DNA of 64,000 nt from Algicella marina (lineage in GTDB: Bacteria; Pseudomonadota; Alphaproteobacteria; Rhodobacterales; Rhodobacteraceae), in the NCBI RefSeq assembly GCF_009931615.1, contig NZ_CP046620.1, positions 1,627,501-1,691,500 on the forward strand. Direction: 5' to 3'. A program made the position numbers and the translations under genes. Below, piece after piece: positions 49,418-57,667 of the stretch (positions within the stretch are counted from its first letter, which is position 1; every line of letters starts with the position of its first letter). The notes under the pieces are model-generated. The model was not told where the DNA came from. It searched no databases and was given only the letters and a program-made list of their open reading frames with translations.

Positions 49418-51043
49418 CTAAACAACCGCCACTGCAACAAGCAGCCCGTGGAGAGGTGCCGGAGTGGTCGAACGGGGCGGTCTCGAAAACCGTTGTGGGC
49501 GCAAGCCTACCCAGGGTTCGAATCCCTGTCTCTCCGCCATTACCCCCTCAGATGCACAGATTCGCCCTAACACATTGAAAGGTAATGTGGTTTTTGGGGT
49601 TCGAAGTCCTTCATTTCGGCAGTAGGCCACACGTTCTTCAAAGGCCAGTTTCAGCACCACGCGGCGCATCGCCAGATGGCCTGTTTGCCATATTTTACAA
49701 GGGCTTGCGAGAAACTGACAGGCGAGTTCGAACATTTCCTCGAAGGGGCGCTGCGGTTTGACTGTTGAGCCGAGTTGTTCCTTCATCACCAGCCGTTCTT
49801 TTTCAAGCGCATCGATTTTGGCCTCATAGGCCGAGATCACACGCGGGCTGGACGCGTCTACGATCCGGTCCAACAAAGCGGCAATCTGGGTTTCCAACTC
49901 ACCCAGCTTGCGGTTCATGGCCTTGGCGGCGTCCTTCACCTGTTTGCCGCGCATCTCCCAAGCGACCTTGAACATATCGCGGATCAGGCCGTATGCCGTC
50001 TCGGAGGGCTCCAGCTCTTGCAGGAGCTCTTCAAACTCGCCTTCAAGCGCATCGCGGCGGATCGACTTGCCTTTGCTCTCGCAGCCCTTGGTGAAGCACA
50101 GATAGTACGGATGTTGCTTGCCCGTCTTGCTTTTTGACCAGCAGGCTGTGAGCGGGCTGTCACAGTCATTACATGTAATAAAGCCACGCAGCGGGAAGTC
50201 CTGGTTCAGATCAGGCCGCGCTGCGGCTTTAGGTTTTTCGTTCAGACGGTCTTGAATTGCCTGATAGGTCTTGAAGCTGATCAGCCCTTCATGATGACCT
50301 TTGCGCAAGGACACATCCCAGCTTGGGAACTCGATATAGCCTGCATAATGCGGCCTGTTCAGGATGCGGTTGACCGTCTCATTGGTCACATGCCCGTGGC
50401 GGGTTTTGGGGAAGTCGGGCTGGCTTTCCAGATAGCGTTTCACTTCGGCCTGTGTCTCGAAGCGTCCGCAAGCATAGCCTTCGAGGGCTTCCTGCACGAT
50501 TGAAGCCAGCGGCTCATCGCGTACCAACAGCTTGCCGTGCGGTTTTACCCGCTCATATTTGAAGCCCACAGGCGCATGGCTTACCCAATAGCCGTTCATG
50601 ACGCGGGCGCGCATGCGGTTTTTGGTTTGCTCGCCGTTCTTCTGGCGTTGATGCTGGGAGACTGAGGCCAGCAGGTTCTCAACAAGGATGGAGTCCGAAT
50701 CCTCACCAAAGGTCACGGATGGGCTTTCCAGCGTCCCGCCCATGTCCTTGAGCGTGCGCCTGAGCGCCCAATGGCTTTCAATGTCGCGTGCAAGGCGGCT
50801 GATATCGTCAATGACGACGACCACGGGTTCACTCTGCGCTTTGATAAAGCCGAGCATCGCGTTGAAGGATGGCCTGTCTGCCACCCCGCCCGAGACGGCG
50901 CGTTCATAAAAAGACTCGATGACGCAATAGTTCTTGCGGGTGGCATATTCGCGGCAGCGCGTCTCCTGACTTTCCAGCCCGTGGCCTTCTTCGACCTGCG
51001 CCACCGAGGATACACGGCAATAGATAATGGCGTTCTGACTCAT
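49418..51043 (-). CDS. Large serine recombinase / integrase
   Basis: 541 residues. The resolvase-type catalytic domain starts MSQNAIIYCRVSS with the nucleophile Ser12. A recombinase domain follows around residues 170-270, then a zinc-ribbon (FITCNDCDSPL, YYLCFTKGC) and a coiled-coil region up to about 450. Residues about 503-532 are translated from the antisense of the tRNA-Ser gene (the ERQGFEPWV stretch is the known signature of such reading), and the stop lies 30 bp beyond the tRNA. The C-terminus is therefore chimeric at the insertion junction. Drives insertion and excision of the island. Its ATG overlaps the stop of the 106-residue upstream gene. Confidence 0.9.
   Translation of the reverse strand: MSQNAIIYCRVSSVAQVEEGHGLESQETRCREYATRKNYCVIESFYERAVSGGVADRPSFNAMLGFIKAQSEPVVVVIDDISRLARDIESHWALRRTLKDMGGTLESPSVTFGEDSDSILVENLLASVSQHQRQKNGEQTKNRMRARVMNGYWVSHAPVGFKYERVKPHGKLLVRDEPLASIVQEALEGYACGRFETQAEVKRYLESQPDFPKTRHGHVTNETVNRILNRPHYAGYIEFPSWDVSLRKGHHEGLISFKTYQAIQDRLNEKPKAAARPDLNQDFPLRGFITCNDCDSPLTACWSKSKTGKQHPYYLCFTKGCESKGKSIRRDALEGEFEELLQELEPSETAYGLIRDMFKVAWEMRGKQVKDAAKAMNRKLGELETQIAALLDRIVDASSPRVISAYEAKIDALEKERLVMKEQLGSTVKPQRPFEEMFELACQFLASPCKIWQTGHLAMRRVVLKLAFEERVAYCRNEGLRTPKTTLPFNVLGRICASEGVMAERQGFEPWVGLRPQRFSRPPRSTTPAPLHGLLVAVAVV
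49448..49537 (+). tRNA. tRNA-Ser (CGA)
   Basis: 90 nt including CCA. The acceptor GGAGAGG pairs with the 3' TCTCTCC (one G-U), the T arm is AGGGTTCGAATCCCT, and the anticodon loop CTCGAAA gives anticodon CGA. The long variable arm (TTGTGGGCGCAAGCCTACCC region) is typical of class-II serine tRNA. The 3' end is the junction with the mobile island. Confidence 0.96.
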
Positions 51044-51360
51044 GGGCGGGCTCCTTCCTCAGCGCGGTCTTGTGATGGCTCTGATTGTAGCGAATCGGAG
51101 GGCAAAACGCCTTCTTTTTCGAAACTTTTGCTGAGATGCCCACAAGCCATTTGCGTGGCGCTGAGCCCATAGCCGAGATCAACAAATGCCATGACGAGGT
51201 TCCAGAATATCCCGAGATATTCCTGCTTCTCATCGTCGCTTAAATCGCAGCCGTCCAGATGATGGGCAAATGCCATCAGATCGACATCGAGCGTCATTGG
51301 CTTGCCGCTTATGGTGGTGATTTGTGTGTTTGGTGTTTCAGGTCCTTGTTTTGTGTTCAC
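51040..51360 (-). CDS. Uncharacterised small acidic island protein
   Basis: 106 residues. GTG start, stop overlapping the recombinase ATG (ATGA), so they are co-translated. The middle is acidic and helical (VDLMAFAHHLDGCDLSDDEKQEYLGIFW) with DLGYGLSATQMA. No known family is recognised. Its tight coupling makes it a plausible partner, for example a directionality or accessory factor, of the recombinase; this is guesswork from position only. Confidence 0.7.
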   Translation of the reverse strand: MNTKQGPETPNTQITTISGKPMTLDVDLMAFAHHLDGCDLSDDEKQEYLGIFWNLVMAFVDLGYGLSATQMACGHLSKSFEKEGVLPSDSLQSEPSQDRAEEGARP

Positions 51361-51419
51361 GTCTTTGGCTTTCTCTTGGGCGTTTATGTTTGGGTCATAT
51401 GTTCAAATCCTTTCTCAAA

Positions 51420-51458
51420 AGAACATAAGTGGAACAAACTACCGTTTCCACATGTTCT
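51420..51458. promoter_or_regulatory. Nested inverted repeat before the recombinase operon
   Basis: Outer arms AGAACAT / ATGTTCT enclose inner arms GTGGAA / TTCCAC around a short spacer, in an AT-rich gap of 129 bp. Could be an operator or a recombinase-binding site. Confidence 0.55.
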
Positions 51459-51489
51459 TTGCAAGAAAATATTCCTATTTTACATAGGA

Positions 51490-51888
51490 TTAGCGTGTGT
51501 GTTCTCGGCCCTTATCGGCGCTCGCACCGCCACGGCTCTTGCGAAACTCCATTCTGCTTTGCGTCTCGCGGCTTTGATCTCGGGGCTGTTCTTGTGCGTG
51601 CTCCTGAGCATGTTCACGGCGCAGCTCGTTGGTACGATGGTATGCAGCGCGTGACAGCTCACCGAGACGCAGCATGTCTGTGCCCGCATAGCTCTGGCTG
51701 TCATGAAAACGCCCCTGATCATCACGCCATGTACGGGCGAAAGTGGTGGAGTAGCTTGGGCCGTTCTCGCTGTCATTGCGCCAGATCGACGCCTTGAGGT
51801 TGCCGTCACGCAAGGTCTCGACAGGCTTGTTGCTCTCCTGCGTCTGATCGTCTCGCGCTTCTGTGTGGATGTGTCCGCTTTCTTTCAT
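51490..51888 (-). CDS. Small mobile-element-associated protein of unknown function
   Basis: 132 residues from ATG 51888 with AAAGGA upstream. The core LKASIWRNDSENGPSYSTTFARTW followed by DDQGRFHDSQSY resembles a small conserved domain often met in integrative elements and conjugative plasmids; no biochemical role is established. The C-terminal third is Gln/Glu/Arg-rich and probably disordered. Confidence 0.75.
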   Translation of the reverse strand: MKESGHIHTEARDDQTQESNKPVETLRDGNLKASIWRNDSENGPSYSTTFARTWRDDQGRFHDSQSYAGTDMLRLGELSRAAYHRTNELRREHAQEHAQEQPRDQSRETQSRMEFRKSRGGASADKGREHTR

Positions 51889-51907
51889 GGTCGTCCTTTC
51901 TTTGGGG

Positions 51908-52381
51908 TTATCGGCTTTTGGTTTGGCTCTGGCCTTGCGCTGCGTCGTCGAAACGCTGCGCAAGGAATTGGTCTTTGCTCATCGGCCTTGCTTGCGGCGC
52001 GCGGGGCTGATCCCCAAGAGCCGCCGCATGTTCTTTGCGCTGCAATTCTGTGTGCTTGGCCCAATCGATCCGCTGGCGGTATGGCAGTGGCGCGTTCATG
52101 GTCAGCTCGGGCATGGGCTGGTGCGGTCTGCGCTGCGCCATAAAGGCCGCGCGGTTCATTTGCGGCTGCGAAAACGCCGCTCTGCGCTCTGCCTCTGTCT
52201 TGCCCAGATCGGCATGTTGCGCCTGCGTGGCGGGATCGCGCGTTTGCGAGAAATTACTGCGCACATCGGGCACATTTACCTGTGGCGGGCTTTTTCCGGG
52301 CAGGCGATCTGCATTGTTATGGGCGAATGATCCGGGGCCGTGATTGTAACCCCCGCCTGATCCGCTCTTTGTCTCGCTCAT
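51908..52381 (-). CDS. Hydrophilic unknown protein beside the coupling ATPase
   Basis: 157 residues, hydrophilic, rich in Gln, Pro, Ala and His, with no membrane segment and no recognised domain. It starts 3 bp after the coupling ATPase stop, so both are on one transcript. The pattern is that of a disordered accessory or linker protein. Confidence 0.65.
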   Translation of the reverse strand: MSETKSGSGGGYNHGPGSFAHNNADRLPGKSPPQVNVPDVRSNFSQTRDPATQAQHADLGKTEAERRAAFSQPQMNRAAFMAQRRPHQPMPELTMNAPLPYRQRIDWAKHTELQRKEHAAALGDQPRAPQARPMSKDQFLAQRFDDAAQGQSQTKSR

Positions 52382-52384
52382 GGC

Positions 52385-53989
52385 CTACCTTCCGATGCGG
52401 CTCCACAGGCCGCTCTGATATTGCGGGTAATGGGCAAAGCGCTTTGGGACGCGCTGCGCGATTACGCGCCGCCATCTTTTGCCGAGCCGCGTTTGCACGC
52501 GCACTTTGCCCGATGGCGGATGAAACGGGTTCGGGTGATAGCGCCCCGCCCACAGGCGGTGATCAAAATAGTGCCGCCGCTCGACCTTCACCGGATATTG
52601 CACCCCATCGACAAACATGAAGGCTTCACGCTCCGGCGCATTCAACACCTCATCGGGCGTATAGAGCGGCCTGCGTTCCTTGGCCTGATGAATGGAGGCG
52701 CTGCGCAAGTGATTAAGCCGCGCGCTCATGGCAAAGGGATCGGCCCCTTCGATCATGCCGTTCATCAACTCGCGCCGCACAACATCGGCTTCGCTTTGTT
52801 TGAGGCGGTTATCATAAGACAGGGTCTGCACGCCAAGCATCTTGGACAGCCGCGCGGCATCTTCGATATCGCGCGCCGCGAAGCTGATTTGCAGTCCCGC
52901 GCTGGAGGTCAGGATGGCGCGTCCGTTCGCACCGAGCCCGTTCATCTGCTCTGAGGATTGAAACACCGCAACAGGTGTGATGCCCAGACCCGCGCCAAGG
53001 GTGAAGAGCTTGATCAGGAGCGGGAAGGCTCCGATCTGTCCGGCCTCATCGATGATCCAGACCTGACGCGGGGCATCGGGGCGGCGGGCTTTTTCGATCA
53101 TCGCCCCGACAAAGAAACTGCGCAGGATCGGTGCCCAGTTCTGCACGCTTTGAGCGGGTGGCATGAAATAGACCTGATAGCGCTGCGCCCCGTCGCAAAG
53201 CTGATCGAAGCTCAGATCAAAGGGCGGAGATAAAGCCGCTTGCAACTGCGGATCGGCCAGCGCCGAAAGCGCCTTGAGCATTTCACCGATAATGCCCTTG
53301 AAGCCGCCGCTGGTATCATCGCGGCTGGCGGCAATCTCTTCTTCTACATGGTAGGCCAGATCAAAACCCGATGAATGCATGTCATAGGCCACATCAAGCC
53401 AAGATTCCCCGCCGCCGGGGATCAGCGAGACCGCGCGGTAGAGATCAGGCAAGGTCAGCACGTCATTCTTGGCCACCAGCGCAAGGATGATCGCGCTCAG
53501 ATAGCTTTGCGCCCGCAGCTCAAAATACGCCCCTTGCGGGCTGTCAGAACGCGGGCAGAGATTTTCTGCGAGGCTTTGCGCATCGGCTACCAATGAAGGG
53601 TTGTTCTTGTTTAAAAATCCCACAGGATTGATGCGGTGCTGCGCAAGGCCGTGCATCGCTGTGGGGTTCCAATAGATACAATATTTGCGATCAGGGGTCT
53701 GGTTCTGACTGATCGCCGCGCCTTCGCCCTTGATATCAAGCATGATGATCGAGGTCTTGGGCAGAACGCCGTGAAACAGGTTTGGCCCCAAGAATTGTGT
53801 GAGCTTGCCGCTTCGCGCGCCCGCCTGAATAAGTGCGCCCGCTGCGCCGCTATACCAGAGCGGCTTGCCATCGATATAGCCGCAAAACAGGCTTTCGGGT
53901 CTTTGCCGAAACATCCCCGCGCGGGCAATCTCTGCGCGGGTTGCAAAACGGGCCGATCCAAAGCGCGTATGATCATCATGCACAGTCAT
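52385..53989 (-). CDS. VirD4/TraG-like type IV coupling ATPase, soluble form
   Basis: 534 residues. The entry GSARFATRAEIARAGMF, Walker-A region ARSGKLTQFLGPNL near residues 57-68, the KPTSIIMLDIKGEG-type strand, and Walker B with RQVWIIDEAGQIGAFP near residue 320 align with the VirD4/TraG coupling-protein fold, which escorts DNA-relaxase complexes to the secretion channel. The canonical N-terminal pair of membrane helices is missing, and the P-loop differs (SGKLT rather than SGKG). Small membrane genes lie just upstream and may supply the anchor. ATG 53989 is two bases beyond the upstream stop. Confidence 0.85.
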   Translation of the reverse strand: MTVHDDHTRFGSARFATRAEIARAGMFRQRPESLFCGYIDGKPLWYSGAAGALIQAGARSGKLTQFLGPNLFHGVLPKTSIIMLDIKGEGAAISQNQTPDRKYCIYWNPTAMHGLAQHRINPVGFLNKNNPSLVADAQSLAENLCPRSDSPQGAYFELRAQSYLSAIILALVAKNDVLTLPDLYRAVSLIPGGGESWLDVAYDMHSSGFDLAYHVEEEIAASRDDTSGGFKGIIGEMLKALSALADPQLQAALSPPFDLSFDQLCDGAQRYQVYFMPPAQSVQNWAPILRSFFVGAMIEKARRPDAPRQVWIIDEAGQIGAFPLLIKLFTLGAGLGITPVAVFQSSEQMNGLGANGRAILTSSAGLQISFAARDIEDAARLSKMLGVQTLSYDNRLKQSEADVVRRELMNGMIEGADPFAMSARLNHLRSASIHQAKERRPLYTPDEVLNAPEREAFMFVDGVQYPVKVERRHYFDHRLWAGRYHPNPFHPPSGKVRVQTRLGKRWRRVIAQRVPKRFAHYPQYQSGLWSRIGR

Positions 53990-53990
53990 A

Positions 53991-54212
53991 TCACCGGGTC
54001 TCTGGCGGCAGGCTTGGCGCAGGCGCGCAGTGCCCATCAAGCATTATGCCGTTGCACGCCGCCGCGCCGTCACGGCCTTCACCCGAAAAGGCGCTGATCA
54101 GCCAGAGCCCTGCAAAGATCACCAACACGATCTGCCATGCAGACACTTGGCTTTCCTGGCTCTGGATTGGTTGCACGGTAAAGCCGGGATTTTGTTGTTT
54201 ATTGCCGAACAT
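53991..54212 (-). CDS. Single-pass small membrane protein
   Basis: 73 residues. A hydrophobic segment around residues 25-43 (AWQIVLVIFAGLWLISAF) lies between polar ends; the tail contains two Cys. No family recognised. Immediately upstream of the coupling ATPase and almost touching its start, it is a candidate membrane partner for that ATPase. Confidence 0.65.
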   Translation of the reverse strand: MFGNKQQNPGFTVQPIQSQESQVSAWQIVLVIFAGLWLISAFSGEGRDGAAACNGIMLDGHCAPAPSLPPETR

Positions 54213-54239
54213 AAATAAACTCCTGTTGTGAGATGGAAA

Positions 54240-54542
54240 TCAGGCAAAGCGTGCGATGAAGGTCATCGCCGCCATGATCAGACCCGTGGAGAGCGAAGCC
54301 CGCGCTCCGAAGAAAATCGTCAGGCCGCACACAGCCCACCAGACAAAAGCCACGGGTTCTTCAAAGCCGTCCGCGTAGTAGCGCGCAGAGAACGCCTGCA
54401 CATGTGGCAGGCTGTAGGCATAGGCGATGGGCGTGGCAAAGAACGCCACCACAAGCGCCAGCACATTAGCGAGCGCAACGACGCTCGACATGAAGACATT
54501 TTGGGAGGCTTGGTCGTACTTATTCTGTGGAGGGGATTGCAT
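54240..54542 (-). CDS. Multi-pass small membrane protein
   Basis: 100 residues with two or three hydrophobic stretches (FMSSVVALANVLALVVAFFA and WWAVCGLTIFFGA, plus the end). It sits 27 bp upstream of the 73-residue protein. Function unknown; a channel or anchor component of a DNA-transfer apparatus fits the position. Confidence 0.65.
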   Translation of the reverse strand: MQSPPQNKYDQASQNVFMSSVVALANVLALVVAFFATPIAYAYSLPHVQAFSARYYADGFEEPVAFVWWAVCGLTIFFGARASLSTGLIMAAMTFIARFA

Positions 54543-54637
54543 GGGCGCTGCTCCTGAAAAAAGATGTGCGGGATCGGCGCACGAGAGCGTGCCCCCATGC
54601 GCAAAGTTGTGGATCAGGGATGAAAAAGCTGAGCGGC

Positions 54638-54865
54638 TTAGCTGCGCCGCATCAGCCCGCCAAGCGCGTACCAGAGCAAACTCATGGCTAGCACCGCGCC
54701 TATAACGGCTGCGCCTGCATTCTCTTCCTGGACAAGGTCAAGCGTTGCCAGAGCCGTCAGAACCGCAACGCCAACAGCGATGGCGCGGTGTTCCAGCTTG
54801 CGTGCGGGCTTGTCGCCAACAGTAAGTTGGTCAGTGTTGTGAGGAATGTTCGTTTGATCTGTCAT
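54638..54865 (-). CDS. Small membrane protein
   Basis: 75 residues, polar N-terminus (MTDQTNIPHNTDQ), two helices toward the C-terminus (IAVGVAVLTALATLDLV and AAVIGAVLAMSLLWYAL), positive end. ATG 54865 has GGAG six bases upstream; another ATG one codon earlier also fits. A promoter-operator lies about 190 bp further upstream (55056-55082), making this probably the first gene of the transfer-gene transcript. Confidence 0.6.
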   Translation of the reverse strand: MTDQTNIPHNTDQLTVGDKPARKLEHRAIAVGVAVLTALATLDLVQEENAGAAVIGAVLAMSLLWYALGGLMRRS

Positions 54866-54909
54866 CATATTCTCCAGTGACAAGAGCGCACGGAGGCGCT
54901 AGTTCTGGA

Positions 54910-54961
54910 GTGACGCTGACCGCCAAGTTAAGCGTCACCCCGATGCCCGACAGGGTGTCGG
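54910..54961. other. Two hairpins in the gap before the small membrane gene
   Basis: First stem GTGACGCT / AGCGTCAC with a 13-base loop (54910-54938), second CCGACA / TGTCGG with a three-base loop (54947-54961). They lie between the promoter-operator at 55056 and the first coding region, so they could be leader RNA structure or part of an oriT. Nothing distinguishes these. Confidence 0.45.
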
Positions 54962-55055
54962 TCTTTGGAAAGGGCCGTGCGAAAGCGCGGCTCTTTTGCT
55001 TTGTGAGAGGTACGCGGAATCGGTTGTCCCAGCTCACATTTAAGAGCTACAACGC

Positions 55056-55082
55056 ATGGCACTAATATGTCAATAGTGCCAT
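55056..55082 (-). promoter_or_regulatory. Operator enclosing a consensus -35 box
   Basis: A perfect 9-bp inverted repeat ATGGCACTA / TAGTGCCAT has TTGACA (minus strand) in the nine-base middle. A repressor binding there would occlude RNA polymerase. It would control the minus-strand genes from 54865 onward, and it also sits just beyond the end of the gene at 55084. Confidence 0.6.
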
Positions 55083-55083
55083 T

Positions 55084-55785
55084 TTATGGTGCGGGTTCGT
55101 CGTCATTCCTTGATGCATCTACGATATGCAACTCGGCAACGACCTTGCTGAATGCATCAGCCATGTCCTCAATGCGTTCGCGTAAGCTGTCTGACACATC
55201 AGCAGGTAGTGGGATCATAACTGGCGAAGGCCCACCTTCGCTTCGAAGCCGTTCTGCACACGCATCAACGATCCATTTGCTTAGCGACTCGTTCCGTGCT
55301 CCAGCCGCAGCCTTCATGTCGTCCGCCATGCTGACCGGGAAGTTCACTTGCTTTGGCTTAGTTGACTCCCCTGGAGTTCTTCTTGTTCTTCTTGGTCCGT
55401 CCTCAGAAATACCTTTGGCTTTCTCTTCGTTCTCAAATTCAAAAAAAGCGGTTATGTCACGCGCCGTATTTGCGGCTCTTACCAATGCTGCAATGACGGG
55501 AATAATCGCTTTGCGCTCCAAATTTTCTCGCGCAATATCAATCTGTTGTGTAGCATTTTGTGCAGATTTTTGCAAATTTTTTGAAGCGTTTTGGTACTGT
55601 TCTGAGTCCAAGCAGGCACGCAGTAGGCCATCCAATTGATCTGCATGCCGCCGAAGTATTACAATATCGACAGATTTATGGTTCGCATCCATTTTTATTA
55701 TGGACAGGTGTAGCTTTACCGCTCGTTCATAGCGGGAATGCACATCCTTGGGGAACATGCTGCTTGGTAGATATACTTGGCTCAT
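55084..55785 (-). CDS. Unknown paired island protein with RHH-like segment
   Basis: 233 residues, ATG 55785 with GGAG seven bases upstream. A helical N-terminal part is followed by LERKAIIPVIAALVRAANT, a basic linker (PRRTRRTPGES) and a section with KQVNFPVSMADDMKAAAG, which looks like a ribbon-helix-helix DNA-binding segment. The end LPADVSDSLRERIEDMADAF is similar to the end of the next gene upstream. It is likely a DNA-binding accessory protein; whether it binds the operator at 55056 is speculation. Confidence 0.65.
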   Translation of the reverse strand: MSQVYLPSSMFPKDVHSRYERAVKLHLSIIKMDANHKSVDIVILRRHADQLDGLLRACLDSEQYQNASKNLQKSAQNATQQIDIARENLERKAIIPVIAALVRAANTARDITAFFEFENEEKAKGISEDGPRRTRRTPGESTKPKQVNFPVSMADDMKAAAGARNESLSKWIVDACAERLRSEGGPSPVMIPLPADVSDSLRERIEDMADAFSKVVAELHIVDASRNDDEPAP

Positions 55786-55880
55786 GCTCAACTCCCATGG
55801 CTCTATTGGCTCAATAGTCGTATAAGCAGAATCCTCCAAACTCACAATGCCGGGCTGCTTTCAGCTTGACCGTGATCGCC

Positions 55881-56405
55881 TCACGACTTTCGGGCATCAG
55901 GCTCGGCGGGTTGGGCTTCGTTCTCCGCCGCCATGCGGTGGATGATCGCGCTGAACGTCGCGGCCATCTCTTCGACGCGCGTGCGCACCGAAGGCGTCAG
56001 GCGGTCGGGCATAGAAATAACAACCGGTTGGCCAAGCGGTGGATTTGACGAAACATCGGCTTTGGGCACTTTCACCATGAACTCGTAATGTGCCGCAACA
56101 TCACGCAGACGCCCTGTGGCTTTGACCAGCGTTTCCACCACAGGAACAAGCGCATTGCGCTCCAGAAAGTCCCGGTTGCGGAAGACGCAATGCCTGACAA
56201 ACATTACCGCTGCCTGCAAAGGGCGCGTCCTGTCCCGATACGGATCGGCGGTGAGGCATTCATCAAGCAGCGTCTCGATTTCGTCATTCATGCGCTCAAG
56301 GATCGGTTTGCTCAGCGTTACCCGTCTGGCTGCGATATTGGCTGCACCTTTCTGGAGGGAAATTGCATGCAAGTAGCGCGCTTGTGTTTTCGGGAGCTCA
56401 CACAT
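55881..56405 (-). CDS. Unknown paired island protein
   Basis: 174 residues. It shares two blocks with the preceding gene: LERNALVPVVETLVKATG versus LERKAIIPVIAALVRAAN, and MPDRLTPSVRTRVEEMAATF versus LPADVSDSLRERIEDMADAF. The RHH-like segment and basic linker of the other protein are missing, so this is a shorter paralogue. No enzymatic motif is seen. The two may form a complex. Confidence 0.65.
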   Translation of the reverse strand: MCELPKTQARYLHAISLQKGAANIAARRVTLSKPILERMNDEIETLLDECLTADPYRDRTRPLQAAVMFVRHCVFRNRDFLERNALVPVVETLVKATGRLRDVAAHYEFMVKVPKADVSSNPPLGQPVVISMPDRLTPSVRTRVEEMAATFSAIIHRMAAENEAQPAEPDARKS

Positions 56406-56422
56406 TTCCGCAAAGCCTCACT

Positions 56423-56716
56423 CTAGGAATTGGGGTGCAAGCGCGAGACGGCTTTGCGGGCGCGGTGCAGGATTGCACCCTGATCCTTGTAGTCAAATTG
56501 CCGGAAACGCTCCGCGCCGTTTGTCTCGAAAGGGCTCTGCGCCAGTGTAAGCAGATGGCCGAGCCGCTCGCGTGATCCGACCACCTGAGAGAGGGTAATG
56601 CTGATTGCGCATTCGATCAGCCGTAGCGCTGCCTCGTCCGTGACGTTTACGGGTTTGGGAATGGCGCGCTGTGCGACAGAACGCGCCATTTGTTTGATGT
56701 GAAGTGAGTTATCCAT
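56423..56716 (-). CDS. Small helical unknown protein
   Basis: 97 residues from ATG 56716. Mostly helical (IECAISITLSQVVGSRERLGH) with a basic C-terminus. It lies 17 bp before the paired proteins and 22 bp after the lipoprotein, so it is in the same direction and likely one transcript. No function recognised. Confidence 0.6.
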   Translation of the reverse strand: MDNSLHIKQMARSVAQRAIPKPVNVTDEAALRLIECAISITLSQVVGSRERLGHLLTLAQSPFETNGAERFRQFDYKDQGAILHRARKAVSRLHPNS

Positions 56717-56738
56717 GCCCAGACCTTCGCTACCTCGC

Positions 56739-57563
56739 CTAATCGCCAGAACCCAGCATTTCTTCCAGTAAAATATCGCCGTTGGGGCTGTAGAATTTGA
56801 ACGGGATATTTTGAGTAAACCCACTCAAGCGCAGCATCAACGAGCTGGCCTTCGCGCAGGCGTTCAGATCTTCCCCAGCCGTTTCTGAGGTTTGAAAGGC
56901 CATCGAACTGGCGACGACAGCTATGCCGCTTTCCAAAGACAGCCAGCCCGTGAAGGGCTCAAGACATTCCACTTCAAGCGCGAAGCCTTGCCCCGCCAGA
57001 AACGCGGGCATTGTGCTTCGTGCGGACCCTGTATTTGCAGCGTCCACCTTGGCATAGACCGGGCCGGACTGGCGTTCCAACACGGCGACATTGTTCTCGA
57101 TATAGCTCAGGATAAAGGCTTCTTCGAGATGAGGTTCGGTGATCGCTTCGATCCCGTCATAGAGAGGGTCCAAATAATCCCCGATGAGAACTTCCAGCCG
57201 ATTCGGCGTGCTGCGCTTCAACAGGATGATCGCGTTGCCTGCATTTGAGGCTACAAAGCCATGCGGTTCTATGTTGATGAGTGCGACAAAGATATCAGAG
57301 GTGCCAACCCTGCTGACCACAGCCTGTCCGGGTGCACGTTCTTTTCCCCACTCGAAACGTAGTAAGTCCGTCGCAGCATCTGCCCGCTGGACCGTGAGGA
57401 TCGTCGCGTCATTCGCCGACTCCTCACGGTAGGTGCCGACCAGTGCGTCGAGTTCCGCAGAGGTGAGCCGCCCGGCATCAAAGACCGGGGTGGAGTCGAC
57501 CTCCTTACAGTTGCTCAGTAGGATAAGGGCAAGAAAACAGGCCAGAACTCGGAGCAGCGTCAT
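56739..57563 (-). CDS. Uncharacterised lipoprotein
   Basis: 274 residues. N-terminal MTLLRVLACFLALILLSNC is a lipoprotein signal with Cys19. The mature part is beta-rich and ends FKFYSPNGDILLEEML; no known fold recognised. It lies before the small helical gene on the minus strand. Fits an island-encoded envelope factor. Confidence 0.8.
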   Translation of the reverse strand: MTLLRVLACFLALILLSNCKEVDSTPVFDAGRLTSAELDALVGTYREESANDATILTVQRADAATDLLRFEWGKERAPGQAVVSRVGTSDIFVALINIEPHGFVASNAGNAIILLKRSTPNRLEVLIGDYLDPLYDGIEAITEPHLEEAFILSYIENNVAVLERQSGPVYAKVDAANTGSARSTMPAFLAGQGFALEVECLEPFTGWLSLESGIAVVASSMAFQTSETAGEDLNACAKASSLMLRLSGFTQNIPFKFYSPNGDILLEEMLGSGD

Positions 57564-57667
57564 GTCATTATTTCTCTCATCTGGGATTTACCGTCTGGCT
57601 TCTAACCAATGATCTTCACAAGGTTCGAGGCGGTGATCAAGTTGTTGAACGGGACGGGACTATTGCA

